A stretch of 64,000 bases of DNA from Anaerospora hongkongensis. GTDB lineage: Bacteria > Bacillota > Negativicutes > Sporomusales > DSM-15969. A model generated the notes under the pieces. It did not search any database and had not been told where the DNA came from. It saw only the letters and a list, made by a program, of their open reading frames with translations. Shown one piece after another: positions 1 to 9,100 of this stretch; the first letter of the stretch is position 1, and every line of letters starts with the position of its first letter. Position numbers and translations under genes: made by a program. The stretch covers positions 1-64,000 of the forward strand of contig NZ_SLUI01000016.1 in the NCBI RefSeq assembly GCF_004339805.1, given 5' to 3'.

Positions 1-21
1 TGTTCAGTTTTCAAGGAACAC
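1..21 (-). other. Pre-rRNA leader box
   Basis: The minus strand reads CCTTGAAAACTGAACA, the conserved box found in Firmicutes 16S leaders and 16S-23S spacers, where it takes part in pre-rRNA processing stems. Lying just downstream of two strong minus-strand promoters, it is most likely the 16S leader of an operon that continues left of the window. A spacer position is less likely, because a spacer would not have its own tandem promoters. Confidence 0.55.
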
Positions 22-63
22 TTTGTTTTCGTTGTCATCGCTTGTCGCGGTGACAGCTTATTT

Positions 64-175
64 ATGTTAACATAACTGTTTTGTTCTGTCAACATATTTT
101 TTATCTTTTCTACTGCTTTTTTTGCACCGCTTGATGCGGTTTCTATATAGTAGCATTATTATGTTTACATGTCAA
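64..175 (-). promoter_or_regulatory. Tandem sigma-A promoters of a leftward rRNA operon
   Basis: Read on the minus strand there are two promoters. P1 has TTGACA (175-170), a 17-bp spacer and TACTAT (152-147) preceded by an extended TGC. P2 has TTGACA (92-87), a 17-bp spacer and TAACAT (69-64), also with an upstream TGT. Perfect -35 boxes in tandem are typical of rRNA promoters, and the leader box that follows at 2-17 supports this. The 16S gene itself would lie beyond the left edge. Confidence 0.6.
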
Positions 176-223
176 ACACTTTTTTCATTGAGTTTAAAAA
201 CACTTTTTTCGCAGTAAAACAAT

Positions 224-251
224 TTGCACCTTGGCCAGTTTCATGTACAAT
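224..251 (+). promoter_or_regulatory. Promoter of the 285-626 gene
   Basis: TTGCAC at 224-229, a 16-bp spacer, then TACAAT at 246-251. The expected transcript start is about 25 bases before the Shine-Dalgarno sequence of the downstream gene. It is back to back with the leftward rRNA promoters. Confidence 0.5.
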
Positions 252-284
252 GATATCAACACCACATGAGAGGCAGGAAACAAC

Positions 285-626
285 ATGAACCGAGAAGAAT
301 TGCATAAACTGATTGACCAATTACCCGACGACAAACTAGAAGCCGCCTTTTCCACTTTAATAAGTGTAAGTGAAAGTGCTGCTCTACCTTTGCCAGAAAA
401 ACTTCCGGCAGGTGGAAATGCTGAAGATTTACATAAATTTTTAGACACTTTTACCTCTACGATTGGGACCGTTTTATATGACCTTAGCGAAACTGCCAAA
501 CGAAACGGAGACAAAGTCTCAGCCAATCGTTATGATTTTTCCCGCAAGAAGATAATTGAGAATTGGATGCTCTACTCACGGAAAAATTTTGGCGCACGCG
601 TATCTCCCGTTTCTAACGAAGAATAA
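285..626 (+). CDS. Hypothetical protein, 113 aa
   Basis: I do not recognise a family. The protein is soluble, with no signal peptide or membrane segment. It begins with an amphipathic helix (MNREELHKLIDQLPDDKLEA) of the kind seen at the N-termini of small Firmicutes regulatory or antitoxin-like proteins, but no DNA-binding motif can be made out. The middle is rich in Ser, Leu and Ala, and the C-terminus is basic (residues about 75-100). ATG 285 is preceded by a modest GAGGCAGG site. It is a single-gene unit: its own promoter lies at 224-251 and a 13-bp terminator hairpin follows at 653-683. Confidence 0.7.
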   Translation: MNREELHKLIDQLPDDKLEAAFSTLISVSESAALPLPEKLPAGGNAEDLHKFLDTFTSTIGTVLYDLSETAKRNGDKVSANRYDFSRKKIIENWMLYSRKNFGARVSPVSNEE

Positions 627-652
627 TCGAAAACGCTTCTTTAATCATAGAT

Positions 653-690
653 ACAGCCCGCACTCCATATGAGTGCGGGCTGTGTTTTTA
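653..690 (+). terminator. Intrinsic terminator of the 285-626 gene
   Basis: Perfect 13-bp stem (653-665 with 671-683), 5-base loop, then GTTTTTA. The T-run is only on the plus-strand side, so it mainly ends the rightward transcript. The leftward gene at 688-1131 reads into the same hairpin. Confidence 0.8.
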
Positions 691-1131
691 AATGCCTGGA
701 TGATAGTCCAGCCATACGTTATGTAGTCGGCTTTGCGTATATTTGCTGTCCAGTTCAGTTGAATACTGTCCCCAAACCGAATGTGGCTGACGAAGCAAAC
801 TCTGCAGCTCCGGCAACAATTCATCTACCTGCGTTAAATCTCGATCACGCTGCAATAACTCCGCCAAAAATTCATTAACGCCAGTTAAGCCAAACGATTG
901 GGCAGTAAACGATACAATCGACCAATTACTAGTATCCTCATCAATCATAAACTGAATGTCAGGATAGCTTCGCTTAGACGGCTCCGGCAAGATCAACTGC
1001 CCGCTGCCGGAAAGTTCAAAGGCCGGCACACTGCGTAAATAAACGTCTATAGTTGGCTGATCTCCCGTATAACCGATACGATAGCACCCACCCTCTCCGA
1101 AATATTCCTGGAGGCCCGGGTATGTTGCCAT
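688..1131 (-). CDS. Hypothetical protein, 147 aa
   Basis: No family recognised. It is a soluble acidic protein with beta-rich character in the first 75 residues and Leu-rich helices around residues 85-115 (VNEFLAELLQRDRDLTQVD). There are no Cys-rich or catalytic-looking motifs, no signal peptide and no membrane segment. The start ATG at 1131 has an excellent AAGGAGGG site about 7 bases upstream. A 9-bp inverted repeat (1167-1187) sits in its upstream region and may be an operator. It is transcribed alone, convergent with the 285-626 gene. Confidence 0.7.
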   Translation of the reverse strand: MATYPGLQEYFGEGGCYRIGYTGDQPTIDVYLRSVPAFELSGSGQLILPEPSKRSYPDIQFMIDEDTSNWSIVSFTAQSFGLTGVNEFLAELLQRDRDLTQVDELLPELQSLLRQPHSVWGQYSTELDSKYTQSRLHNVWLDYHPGI

Positions 1132-1166
1132 GTGATGATCCCTCCTTTTCGATCACTGCTTCTTAT

Positions 1167-1187
1167 CTAGTCTTTTCTAAAGACTAG
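1167..1187. repeat. Inverted repeat upstream of the 688-1131 gene
   Basis: CTAGTCTTT and AAAGACTAG (1167-1175 and 1179-1187) are perfect 9-bp arms around 3 bases, 36 bases ahead of the start codon. The symmetry fits a dimeric repressor operator or a short 5'UTR hairpin. There is no T-run, so it is not an intrinsic terminator. Confidence 0.45.
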
Positions 1188-1231
1188 TAAAATAATCATT
1201 TAGCGCTTTTACTTATTTTAAACAAAAAAAC

Positions 1232-1319
1232 TCCCTGGCCACGCCAGGGAAACTTTGTATGGGATTACCATACAAAACAAAAAAATAAAGACCTCGCAAG
1301 AATTGCGAGGTCTTTATTT
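1232..1319 (-). terminator. Three stacked hairpins ending the tRNA operon
   Basis: On the minus strand after tRNA-Leu come a 16-bp stem (1283-1298 with 1304-1319) followed by a T-run, a 9-bp stem around 1254-1275, and an 8-bp stem (1232-1239 with 1243-1250) followed by TTTTTTT. The first is palindromic enough to act in both directions. Stacking of this sort gives tight insulation of a highly transcribed tRNA unit. Confidence 0.75.
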
Positions 1320-1321
1320 AC

Positions 1322-1410
1322 TGGTGCCGAGGACCGGAATCGAACCGGTACGGATGTTTCCATCCGACGGATTTTAAGTCCGTTGCGTCTGCCAGTTCCG
1401 CCACCCCGGC
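1322..1410 (-). tRNA. tRNA-Leu (UAA)
   Basis: Class II tRNA of 89 nt with the CCA encoded. The anticodon loop gives TAA, the long variable arm is typical of Leu, and the acceptor GCCGGGG pairs with the 3' strand. Last gene of the five-tRNA unit. Confidence 0.97.
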
Positions 1411-1442
1411 ATGATACATTGCTAAATGCAATGTATGGCTTT

Positions 1443-1517
<75 letters not shown>

Positions 1518-1522
1518 GTAAC

Positions 1523-1597
1523 TGGAGCGGAAAACGAGATTCGAACTCGCGACCCTCGCCTTGGCAAGGCGATGCTCTACCACTGAGCTACTTCCGC
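1523..1597 (-). tRNA. tRNA-Gly (GCC)
   Basis: 75 nt with encoded CCA. The anticodon loop TTGCCAA gives GCC. An identical copy lies at 5886-5960. Confidence 0.96.
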
Positions 1598-1605
1598 AGA
1601 ATACA

Positions 1606-1681
<76 letters not shown>

Positions 1682-1684
1682 AAA

Positions 1685-1761
1685 TGGCGACCCTGAACGG
1701 ATTTGAACCGTCGATCTCCGCCGTGACAGGGCGGCATGTTAGACCGCTACACCACAGGGCC
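1685..1761 (-). tRNA. tRNA-Asp (GTC)
   Basis: 77 nt with encoded CCA. The anticodon is GTC. First gene of the unit, directly downstream of the 1782-1810 promoter. An identical copy lies at 5964-6040. Confidence 0.96.
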
Positions 1762-1781
1762 ATTTACAAACTGCATATACT

Positions 1782-1894
1782 ATTATATTCGATTGCTTCC
1801 AACATGTCAAGATGTTTTTTTATTTCGTTTACCATCTCGTTTGCATCAGCAGCAACCGCAAGATCTATTATATCGTTTTTTAGATTATTGTCAA
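1782..1894 (-). promoter_or_regulatory. Tandem consensus promoters of the tRNA operon
   Basis: On the minus strand P1 has TTGACA (1894-1889), 16 bp, TATAAT (1872-1867). P2 has TTGACA (1810-1805), 17 bp, TATAAT (1787-1782). Both hexamers are perfect in both promoters. P2 would start transcription about 15 bases before tRNA-Asp. Confidence 0.85.
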
Positions 1895-1910
1895 GTAGTT
1901 TTGTAAATTT

Positions 1911-2270
1911 TTATTCTAAAACTTTTTCTATTGTAGCAACAACCTGAACCGCATCAAATGGCTTCACAATAAAATCAGCTGCTCCGGCCGCAATGGCATC
2001 TGTTATGATTGTCTTTTGGCCAATAGCCGTAACCATAATGATACGCGCCGTAGAATCTTCAGCGTGAATATGCCTTACTGCTTCAATACCATCCATTTTA
2101 GGCATCGTGATATCCATGGTAACCAAATCAGGCTTATATTCACCATATAACTGTACTGCCTCCTGCCCATCACCAGCCTCACCGACTACTTCATGCCCGT
2201 TTTCTTCCAGCACTCGGCGCAGCATCATCCGCATGAAGGCAGAATCATCACAAATCAATATTTTTGCCAA
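1911..2270 (-). CDS. cheY: Stand-alone chemotaxis-type response regulator CheY
   Basis: A single receiver domain of 119 aa with the full CheY set: acidic pair DD near residue 8, phospho-acceptor Asp in VTMDITMPKMDG (about residue 52), Thr/Ser switch in MVTAIG, and Lys in VKPFD. No output domain is attached, so signalling is by protein contact, classically with the flagellar switch. I place the start at TTG 2270 (MAKILICDD), seven bases after GGGAGG. A longer in-frame ATG at 2294 would overlap the upstream gene. The upstream unknown gene ends 1 base earlier, so the two are co-transcribed and may work together. No other chemotaxis genes are nearby. Confidence 0.85.
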   Translation of the reverse strand: MAKILICDDSAFMRMMLRRVLEENGHEVVGEAGDGQEAVQLYGEYKPDLVTMDITMPKMDGIEAVRHIHAEDSTARIIMVTAIGQKTIITDAIAAGAADFIVKPFDAVQVVATIEKVLE

Positions 2271-2271
2271 T

Positions 2272-2961
2272 TTAAGTCCTCCCTTCACCAGCATTTGCTG
2301 ATGTGAGTTCCAGCCGCAGCTCCGTCAAAGTTTTTTCCAGGTGCGTCTTTAAACACTGCTCCAGTTCACTCAGCTGCTTAGTATCAAAGGTACTGATTAC
2401 TCGCGGGGTTCGTCGAACACGCAGTTCACCAAAAAATTCGTCACGATAAATATTATAATAGATCAGAAGATTAGAATCTACCGAAAAATCACTGTAATCA
2501 ATAATAATATACGAACCATTTAGTGATTTTACTGGCTTAAGCGGCGTTATGTACAGTGCAAATCCTGCCACCTGCTGTGGCAGCTGAGCGCCAAAAGCCC
2601 ATTCCGTTATCTTCTTTTCCCTGAAGCTGCTGCACAGCGTACTTGGGTCAAACGAAGCCAGTTGGCGTATCGTTTCCTTCATTCTTACATTTAACAGCTG
2701 TTCTAACCCATTCAAATCACTGACGATAAAACTGATATCGCACATTTCGGTTAAACCAATGACGATACGGGCAAGAAATTCCTTAGTAGCCTCGTCGTAC
2801 AAAACAGAAAAACTACGATAGCTGCCGGAGTTATGATAAGTGAATATCCGGTATTGGCTTTCACATTGCATCAACTCTGTCGTTAGGGTAAATCCGGCAA
2901 ACTCCTGTTCCAACGTCTGCAAATATGACCATTCTTTTAATTGTTCTATTATTTTTTCCAT
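2272..2961 (-). CDS. Hypothetical protein linked to cheY, 229 aa
   Basis: Soluble protein without a recognised family. It has an N-terminal helix (MEKIIEQLKEWSYLQTLEQE), then repeated beta-type stretches (about residues 30-75 and 120-175), and a C-terminal coiled-coil-like helix from about 195 (LSELEQCLKTHLEKTLTELR). I prefer ATG 2961, nine bases after AGGTGA, to the GTG at 2973, which has no Shine-Dalgarno site. It ends 1 base before the cheY start, so the two form one unit. By position it may be a partner, phosphatase or sensor adaptor for the CheY protein, but nothing in the sequence proves this. Confidence 0.7.
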   Translation of the reverse strand: MEKIIEQLKEWSYLQTLEQEFAGFTLTTELMQCESQYRIFTYHNSGSYRSFSVLYDEATKEFLARIVIGLTEMCDISFIVSDLNGLEQLLNVRMKETIRQLASFDPSTLCSSFREKKITEWAFGAQLPQQVAGFALYITPLKPVKSLNGSYIIIDYSDFSVDSNLLIYYNIYRDEFFGELRVRRTPRVISTFDTKQLSELEQCLKTHLEKTLTELRLELTSANAGEGRT

Positions 2962-3085
2962 AATTTTTATCACCTAGTGTAGTAAGTATTCTGTGCAGAT
3001 TCGTAAAAACCTCTTACCTTGAGTGACCATTTTTCCCGGTGCTGAATACTATGCATTAATCTCAACGAGAAAAGGAGGATGTCTT

Positions 3086-4174
3086 ATGAGAAGACGTTTT
3101 TGGCCTGCCCTGACGGCCATATTAATAATGGTAACATTATTAATCACTGCCTGCGGGCAAACCACACCAACTCAGCAAAGTTCCAAGCCTCAGCAAGCCA
3201 GCCCCGCCTGGGCGCCCGGCTTAACGCCACTCCCACAGGAGACGGTAGTTAAGGTCGGTATGAAGCAAGTCATCTCGGATGCAGGCATTCTAATCGGAAT
3301 GGCTCGAGGCTATTACAAGGATTTAGGCATTGCCATCGAGCCCGTACAATTCAATTCGGGCCAGGAAATGATTAATCAGCTGGCTGCCGGTCAGCTTGAT
3401 GTCGGCGCAACCGTTACAGCCGCAGGTCTGTTAAACGCCATGTCCCGTGACATCCCGGTAAAAATAGTAGCCGACAAAGGAATTAATGTGGCTGGCAAAG
3501 GCTACTATCGTCTCGTTATTCGCAAAGATCTGGTCGGAGTGATCAACGATTACCAAGATTTAAAAGGCAGGAAGATCGCTATCGTCGGCACTGCCTCCCT
3601 TGATGAAATCGCATTAGTCCGCGTTTTGGAAAAAGCCGGCCTGACCACAAAAGACGTCGATCTGCAAATCATTCGCGCATTTCCTGATATGCTGGTTTCA
3701 ATGTCCAATAAAAGCATTGATGCCGCTATGGTTATAGAGCCGTTTATCACGCAAGGCATTGCCAAGGATTTTATCGATCCGTGGAAAGATCCCAGTGACT
3801 ACGATCCCGATGCCCAAACAGCGCTGCTCGTTTATGGCACAAGCATGACAACGCGTCCCGAACTGGCCAACCGCTTCATGGCTGCCTACGTAAAATCCGT
3901 GCGTGACTATAATGACGCTTTCTTTAAAAACATCAAGCAGCAAGAGATCATTGACATACTATGCAAGTATTCGGTTATTAAGGATGCTAAGCTTTATGAA
4001 AAAATGTTCCCCACCGGCCTTAACCCGGATGGTTATGTACGAATGAAAGGCATTGCACTTGATATTGACTGGTATAAACAGAATAATTTAATAAAACCCG
4101 ACTTGAAGCTGGAGGATGTTGTAGACAACAAATATGTTAATTTCGCCATAAAATCGTTGGGCAAGTATCAATAA
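3086..4174 (+). CDS. ABC transporter substrate-binding lipoprotein (SsuA/NMT1 type)
   Basis: Periplasmic-type solute receptor of the NMT1/SsuA/TauA class, which binds sulfonates, nitrate-like anions, riboflavin or pyrimidine precursors. It has a basic N-terminus (MRRRFW), a hydrophobic signal segment and the lipobox LITAC, then a Gln/Pro/Ser linker before the mature domain (VKVGMKQVISDAGILIGMAR). The pattern AAGQLDVGATV followed by a second-lobe repeat is typical. The start at ATG 3086 sits behind AAAGGAGG; an upstream in-frame start at 3023 is less likely. First gene of a three-gene importer with the permease at 4176 and the ATPase at 4964. The substrate cannot be read from sequence. Confidence 0.85.
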   Translation: MRRRFWPALTAILIMVTLLITACGQTTPTQQSSKPQQASPAWAPGLTPLPQETVVKVGMKQVISDAGILIGMARGYYKDLGIAIEPVQFNSGQEMINQLAAGQLDVGATVTAAGLLNAMSRDIPVKIVADKGINVAGKGYYRLVIRKDLVGVINDYQDLKGRKIAIVGTASLDEIALVRVLEKAGLTTKDVDLQIIRAFPDMLVSMSNKSIDAAMVIEPFITQGIAKDFIDPWKDPSDYDPDAQTALLVYGTSMTTRPELANRFMAAYVKSVRDYNDAFFKNIKQQEIIDILCKYSVIKDAKLYEKMFPTGLNPDGYVRMKGIALDIDWYKQNNLIKPDLKLEDVVDNKYVNFAIKSLGKYQ

Positions 4175-4175
4175 T

Positions 4176-4952
4176 ATGACAAAGATGAAAACTACAACTT
4201 TATTCATTCGCACCTTATCGGTGTTATCGCCGCTAACACTCCTCCTGCTCTGGGAATTACTAGCTCGCTTTCAGATTATTGACATACGGTTGTTCTCCAG
4301 CCCGAGCAGTATCATTCAAACATTTTTTCCCCTGCTTTTCTCCGGAGAATTACTCTATAATACGGCAATCAGCGTACAGCGTGTTATATTAGGCTTTTTA
4401 GCCGGTTCCATACCAGGCATTCTGATCGGCATGAGTATGGGCCTGTCACCGCTTGTTCGCTCGGCTATTGAGCCGATGATTGCAGCTACTTATCCGATCC
4501 CGAAACTTGCTATCATGCCCCTTATTCTCCTGGTTTTCGGGCTGGGAGAAACATCAAAGGTATTTACCATTGCCATCGGCGTCTTTTACTTAGTTGTAAT
4601 CAATACGATGGCTGGCGTCTTAAACATTGACAAAATCTACCTAGACGTAGCGAAAAACTTTGGAGCCAGCCGCAAAGATTTCTACCTTACCGTTGCTTTT
4701 CCCGGAGCACTCCCCATGATTTTCGCCGGCCTTAAGCTCGGTATGGGAATGGCGCTGATTCTCATCGTAGCCGCCGAATTATCTGCCGCTAAAGCAGGTG
4801 TCGGCTGGATGATCTGGCGCTCATACGATATGTTTGATATCGAGCAAATGTTTGTTGCATTAATGACCCTCTCTGCGCTCGGCTATATATTCTCTATAGC
4901 ACTCGATATACTGGAACGGTGGGTTTTACCCTGGAAGCAGCAGTGCCGCTAG
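4176..4952 (+). CDS. ABC transporter permease (SsuC/TauC type)
   Basis: Inner-membrane subunit of the importer, about 258 aa with roughly six membrane helices. It carries the binding-protein-dependent transport signature, including the EAA-type loop around residues 150-175 (AKNFGASRKDFYLTVAFPGALP) that docks onto the ATPase. It starts 1 base after the lipoprotein stop and has no strong ribosome site of its own, so translational coupling is likely. It ends 11 bases before the ATPase start. Confidence 0.88.
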   Translation: MTKMKTTTLFIRTLSVLSPLTLLLLWELLARFQIIDIRLFSSPSSIIQTFFPLLFSGELLYNTAISVQRVILGFLAGSIPGILIGMSMGLSPLVRSAIEPMIAATYPIPKLAIMPLILLVFGLGETSKVFTIAIGVFYLVVINTMAGVLNIDKIYLDVAKNFGASRKDFYLTVAFPGALPMIFAGLKLGMGMALILIVAAELSAAKAGVGWMIWRSYDMFDIEQMFVALMTLSALGYIFSIALDILERWVLPWKQQCR

Positions 4953-4963
4953 GAGGTGTTACT

Positions 4964-5761
4964 ATGAGCGATAGCGATGTGAAAATTATCCTCCAGGATA
5001 TCAGCAAAAATTTCGAAACACAATCCGATCCGGTATGGGCTTTGCAAGATATAAATCTCACGATCAGGGATGGCGAATTTTTCTCCATAGTTGGCCCGAG
5101 TGGCTGCGGCAAGACAACTTTGCTGCGCATCCTGGCCGGACTGGAAGAAGCGTCATCCGGTACGTTCGAACTCAAGGCAAACGATACTACCCGCCCCGTC
5201 AACTCCATGGTTTTTCAGGAGCAATCCATCTTTCCCTGGATGACGGTTCGCGATAACGTGGCTTATGGATTAAAAATGAGAGGCATCCCCAAAAAACAGC
5301 GCACCGAAATTGCCGATAAGTTTATCAGAATGATCGGCCTATCGAAATTTGCCAACTCATATCCCTGCCAGCTGTCAGGCGGTATGAAACAGCGGGTCAG
5401 CGTTGCCCGCGCTTTTGCAAATGACCCGGAAATTCTGCTGATGGATGAACCGTTTGGTGCTCTCGATGAACAAAACCGTATTATCCTGCAGCAGGAATTG
5501 CTCAGAATTTGGGAACTAACCTACAAGACTACCGTTTTTATCACACACAGCATCGATGAAGCACTCTGTCTCAGTGACCGGGTTATGATCATGACTGCTC
5601 ATCCGGGAACAATTAAAACCATCGTCAATATCGACTTGCCCCGTCCCCGTGATATAGCCACACTTAGAACCACACTGCGTTACAATGAATTATTCCAGCA
5701 CGTATGGTTCAGCTTACGCGATGAGGTATTGAAGGTAAAAGAACAGGAATTCAACGGATAA
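4964..5761 (+). CDS. ABC transporter ATPase (SsuB/TauB type)
   Basis: Cytoplasmic ATPase of about 265 aa. Visible motifs are Walker A GPSGCGKTT (about residue 45), Q-loop FQEQSIFPWM, signature LSGGMKQR, Walker B ILLMDEPFGALD and the switch His in ITHSIDEA. The order and the PWMTVRDNV stretch match the SsuB/TauB/NtrD group. The start is ATG 4964 behind AGGAGGTG; an upstream in-frame GTG at 4919 would overlap the permease by 34 bases. Last gene of the importer operon, followed by a 15-bp hairpin at 5769-5804. Confidence 0.92.
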   Translation: MSDSDVKIILQDISKNFETQSDPVWALQDINLTIRDGEFFSIVGPSGCGKTTLLRILAGLEEASSGTFELKANDTTRPVNSMVFQEQSIFPWMTVRDNVAYGLKMRGIPKKQRTEIADKFIRMIGLSKFANSYPCQLSGGMKQRVSVARAFANDPEILLMDEPFGALDEQNRIILQQELLRIWELTYKTTVFITHSIDEALCLSDRVMIMTAHPGTIKTIVNIDLPRPRDIATLRTTLRYNELFQHVWFSLRDEVLKVKEQEFNG

Positions 5762-5768
5762 ACAACGC

Positions 5769-5804
5769 ACAAAGCCCACGGAATGTAACTTCCGTGGGCT
5801 TTGT
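5769..5804. terminator. Hairpin between the ABC operon and tRNA-Trp
   Basis: Perfect 15-bp stem (5769-5783 with 5790-5804), 6-base loop. No long T-run on either side, but it is placed to end both the rightward ABC transcript and the leftward tRNA transcript. Confidence 0.65.
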
Positions 5805-5808
5805 GATT

Positions 5809-5884
5809 TGGCAGGGGCAGAAGGACTTGAACCCTCAACCAACGGTTTTGGAGACCGCTACTCTACCAATTGAGCTATACCCCT
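5809..5884 (-). tRNA. tRNA-Trp (CCA)
   Basis: 76 nt with encoded CCA. The anticodon loop CTCCAAA gives CCA. Acceptor AGGGGTA pairs with TGCCCCT. Last of the Asp-Gly-Trp unit. Confidence 0.96.
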
Positions 5885-5885
5885 A

Positions 5886-5960
5886 TGGAGCGGAAAACGA
5901 GATTCGAACTCGCGACCCTCGCCTTGGCAAGGCGATGCTCTACCACTGAGCTACTTCCGC
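5886..5960 (-). tRNA. tRNA-Gly (GCC), second copy
   Basis: 75 nt, identical base for base to the gene at 1523-1597. Confidence 0.96.
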
Positions 5961-5963
5961 AAT

Positions 5964-6040
5964 TGGCGACCCTGAACGGATTTGAACCGTCGATCTCCGC
6001 CGTGACAGGGCGGCATGTTAGACCGCTACACCACAGGGCC
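5964..6040 (-). tRNA. tRNA-Asp (GTC), second copy
   Basis: 77 nt, identical to the gene at 1685-1761. First gene of the second tRNA unit. Confidence 0.96.
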
Positions 6041-6079
6041 GCAATAATCCCGGCAAAGTTTCAACCTTACCGGGATTTA

Positions 6080-6108
6080 ATAATATCATGAGTCCCGGAA
6101 AAAATCAA
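6080..6108 (-). promoter_or_regulatory. Promoter of the Asp-Gly-Trp tRNA unit
   Basis: TTGATT (6108-6103), 17 bp, TATTAT (6085-6080) on the minus strand. An 8-bp inverted repeat (about 6046-6076) lies between the start point and tRNA-Asp and may be the 5' processing stem. Confidence 0.65.
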
Positions 6109-6160
6109 CTATCTTTTAACTAGTTTACGATAAAATATTAATTATTTTGATTTTTGCGTT

Positions 6161-9100
6161 CTATTTATTCGCTGTGGTAAACCGTTCCTCATAATCCTGC
6201 ATGGCAATAATGGGAGGCATCGTATGGTTTTGGATATCTTTAGCGATGCTGATAACTTCCCGTGCTGTATCCATCGAGGTTAAGCAGGGAATACCATATT
6301 CCACCGTTGCCCGGCGCAGTTTAAAGCCTTCTCTTTCCGGCTGCTTGCCGCGGGTTATTGTATTAATCACCATATTTATTTTACCAGAGCGGATTGCGTT
6401 CTGTACGTGATGGGAGCCTGCTGCCGGTTTTGTATCAATTTTTTCTGCCTCAAGTCCGAGAGACCGCAAATAATCCGCTGTTCCATTGGTAGCAGCCAAA
6501 GTATAGCCTAATGCCTGGTAACCTGCGGCAATTTTTCCCGCTTCCTGCTTATCTCTGTCCGCGATGGCAAACAGCACCGTTCCTTTACGGGGAATACTCA
6601 TCCCTGCAGCAACCAAGGCTAAGTATAAGGCCTGCTCATACTGAGGCGCGATCCCCATTACCTCACCGGTTGATTTCATTTCCGGCCCTAAGCCGATATC
6701 TACCTGCTGCATTTTTGCAAAGGAAAACACCGGCGCTTTTACTGCCCAATAATCGGCTGGAGCCAAAAGCCCTGACTGGCAGCCTAAGTCTGCTAAACTA
6801 GCTCCCATGGCAATACGAGTAGCGATATCTACCATCGGAATATGCGTTACTTTGCTTAGAAATGGCACACTGCGGCTGGAACGCGGATTCACTTCCAACA
6901 CATATACCGTTTCGTCAACCACTACGTATTGAATATTAATAAGTCCTTTGACATTCAGCCCAAGCGCCAGCCGTTTTGTATAATCAACAATTTTCTCAAT
7001 GACGGCGGAGGAAAGGTTGCGCGGCGGATATACGGCAATACTATCGCCCGAATGAACGCCCGCCCTTTCTATATGCTCCATTATTCCCGGTATCAAGACG
7101 TGCTGCCCATCGGCAATCGCATCTACTTCTACCTCTGTTCCCTGCATATAGTGGTCAATTAAGATCGGATGCTCCGGCGATGCCTTAACAGCCTTTGTCA
7201 TGTAGTCTTCTAATTCCTGGGCATTATACACGATTTCCATCGCCCTGCCGCCCAGCACATAAGAAGGTCTAACCACTACAGGATAGCCAATTTGTTCCGC
7301 ATTGCTAAGGGCATCCTGGAAATTGGTCACACTCGCGCCAACCGGCCGGCGTATATCCAGTTTTTCCAGCAATGCATCGAATTTCTCCCGGTTTTCAGCA
7401 CGGTCAATATCCTCTACTGCTGTTCCCAGAATCGGTACGCCTGCCTGAGCCAGCGGACCGGCCAGATTAATGGCAGTTTGACCGCCAAACTGAACGATTA
7501 CCCCTTCTGGCTGCTCTTTTTCAATAATGTTTAACACATCTTCTGGCGTAAGCGGTTCAAAGTACAAACGATCCGATATATCAAAGTCGGTGCTGACTGT
7601 TTCGGGATTGTTGTTAACAATGATTGTTTCTAAGCCCATTTTTCTAAGAGACCACACGGAATGAACCGAGCAGTAATCAAACTCTACCCCCTGGCCAATC
7701 CGGATCGGTCCCGATCCCAGCACCATAACTTTTTTGCGGTCCGTAACATTGACTTCATCTTCCTGCGCATAGCTGGAGTAAAAATAGGGGGTTACTGCTT
7801 CAAATTCAGCTGCACAAGTATCTACCATCTTGTAATTGGGCCTGATCTGCCATTTGTGGCGGAGATCACGAATGGCGTGCGGCGTATTCCTGCTAAGTTC
7901 GGCAATCGTCTTATCGGCAAAGCCCATTTTCTTAGCAGCCGCCAGCAGCTCCGGCGCCAGCTCCTCACGGCACAGCCGCTGCTCCATAACAATAATATTG
8001 TGGATTTTTTCCAGGAAGAACCGGTCAACGCCCGTTCTTTCGTGGATTTCGTCTATACTTATTCCCCACCGCATTCCTTCGGCAATGACAAACAAGCGCT
8101 CATCATTGGCGACGCCTAGTTTATGCCGGATCTCTTGCGGCGACAATTCGGTCGTTGTCGAAAGCTGCAAGCTATGGACACCAATTTCCAGCGAGCGAAC
8201 AGCCTTTAATAAGGCACTCTCAAAAGAACGATCAATTGCCATCACCTCACCGGTCGCTTTCATTTGGGTACCCAGTATCCGGTCGGCATGCGCAAACTTA
8301 TCAAACGGCCATCTGGGGAACTTGACGACCAAATAATCCAAAGCAGGCTCAAAGCATGCCATTGTTTTTTGCGTAACTGCATTTTTAATTTCATCCAGGT
8401 GGTAGCCAATCGCGATTTTAGTTGCTACCTTTGCAATCGGATAGCCGGTAGCTTTGGATGCCAGGGCACTGGAACGGCTGACCCGCGGATTTACCTCAAT
8501 GACATAGTAGCGGCGGCTGTACGGATCAAGTGCATACTGGACATTGCAGCCGCCCTCGATGCCCAGGGAACGGATTATTGTTAAAGAAGCCGTTCTCAAC
8601 ATTTGGTATTCGTGATCCGTCAGGGTTTGCGATGGTGCAACAACAATACTGTCACCCGTATGAATGCCTACCGGGTCAAAGTTTTCCATATTGCAGACGG
8701 TAATACAATTATTCGCTCCGTCCCGCATAACTTCATATTCGATTTCCTTCCAGCCGGCTACACTGCGCTCCAGCAGCACTTGATGAATCAAGCTGTGTTT
8801 TAAACCCTTGGCAACAATCTCTTCCAGTTCAACATCGTCGTTTACAATGCCGCCGCCAGTACCGCCTAATGTATAAGCAGGTCTGACAATCAGCGGGTAA
8901 CCAATCTTATGCGCAAACGCCAGCGCTTCGTCAAAATGCTCAACAATTATGCTTTCCGGTACCGGCTGCCCAATTTGCTCCATCGTTGCTTTAAACAATT
9001 CCCGGTCTTCCGCTTTCTTAATCGCCTCCAGCGGAGTTCCTAATAATTCTACCTGATACTTAGCTAAAATGCCTTGTTCGGCAACCTTAACCGCAAGATT

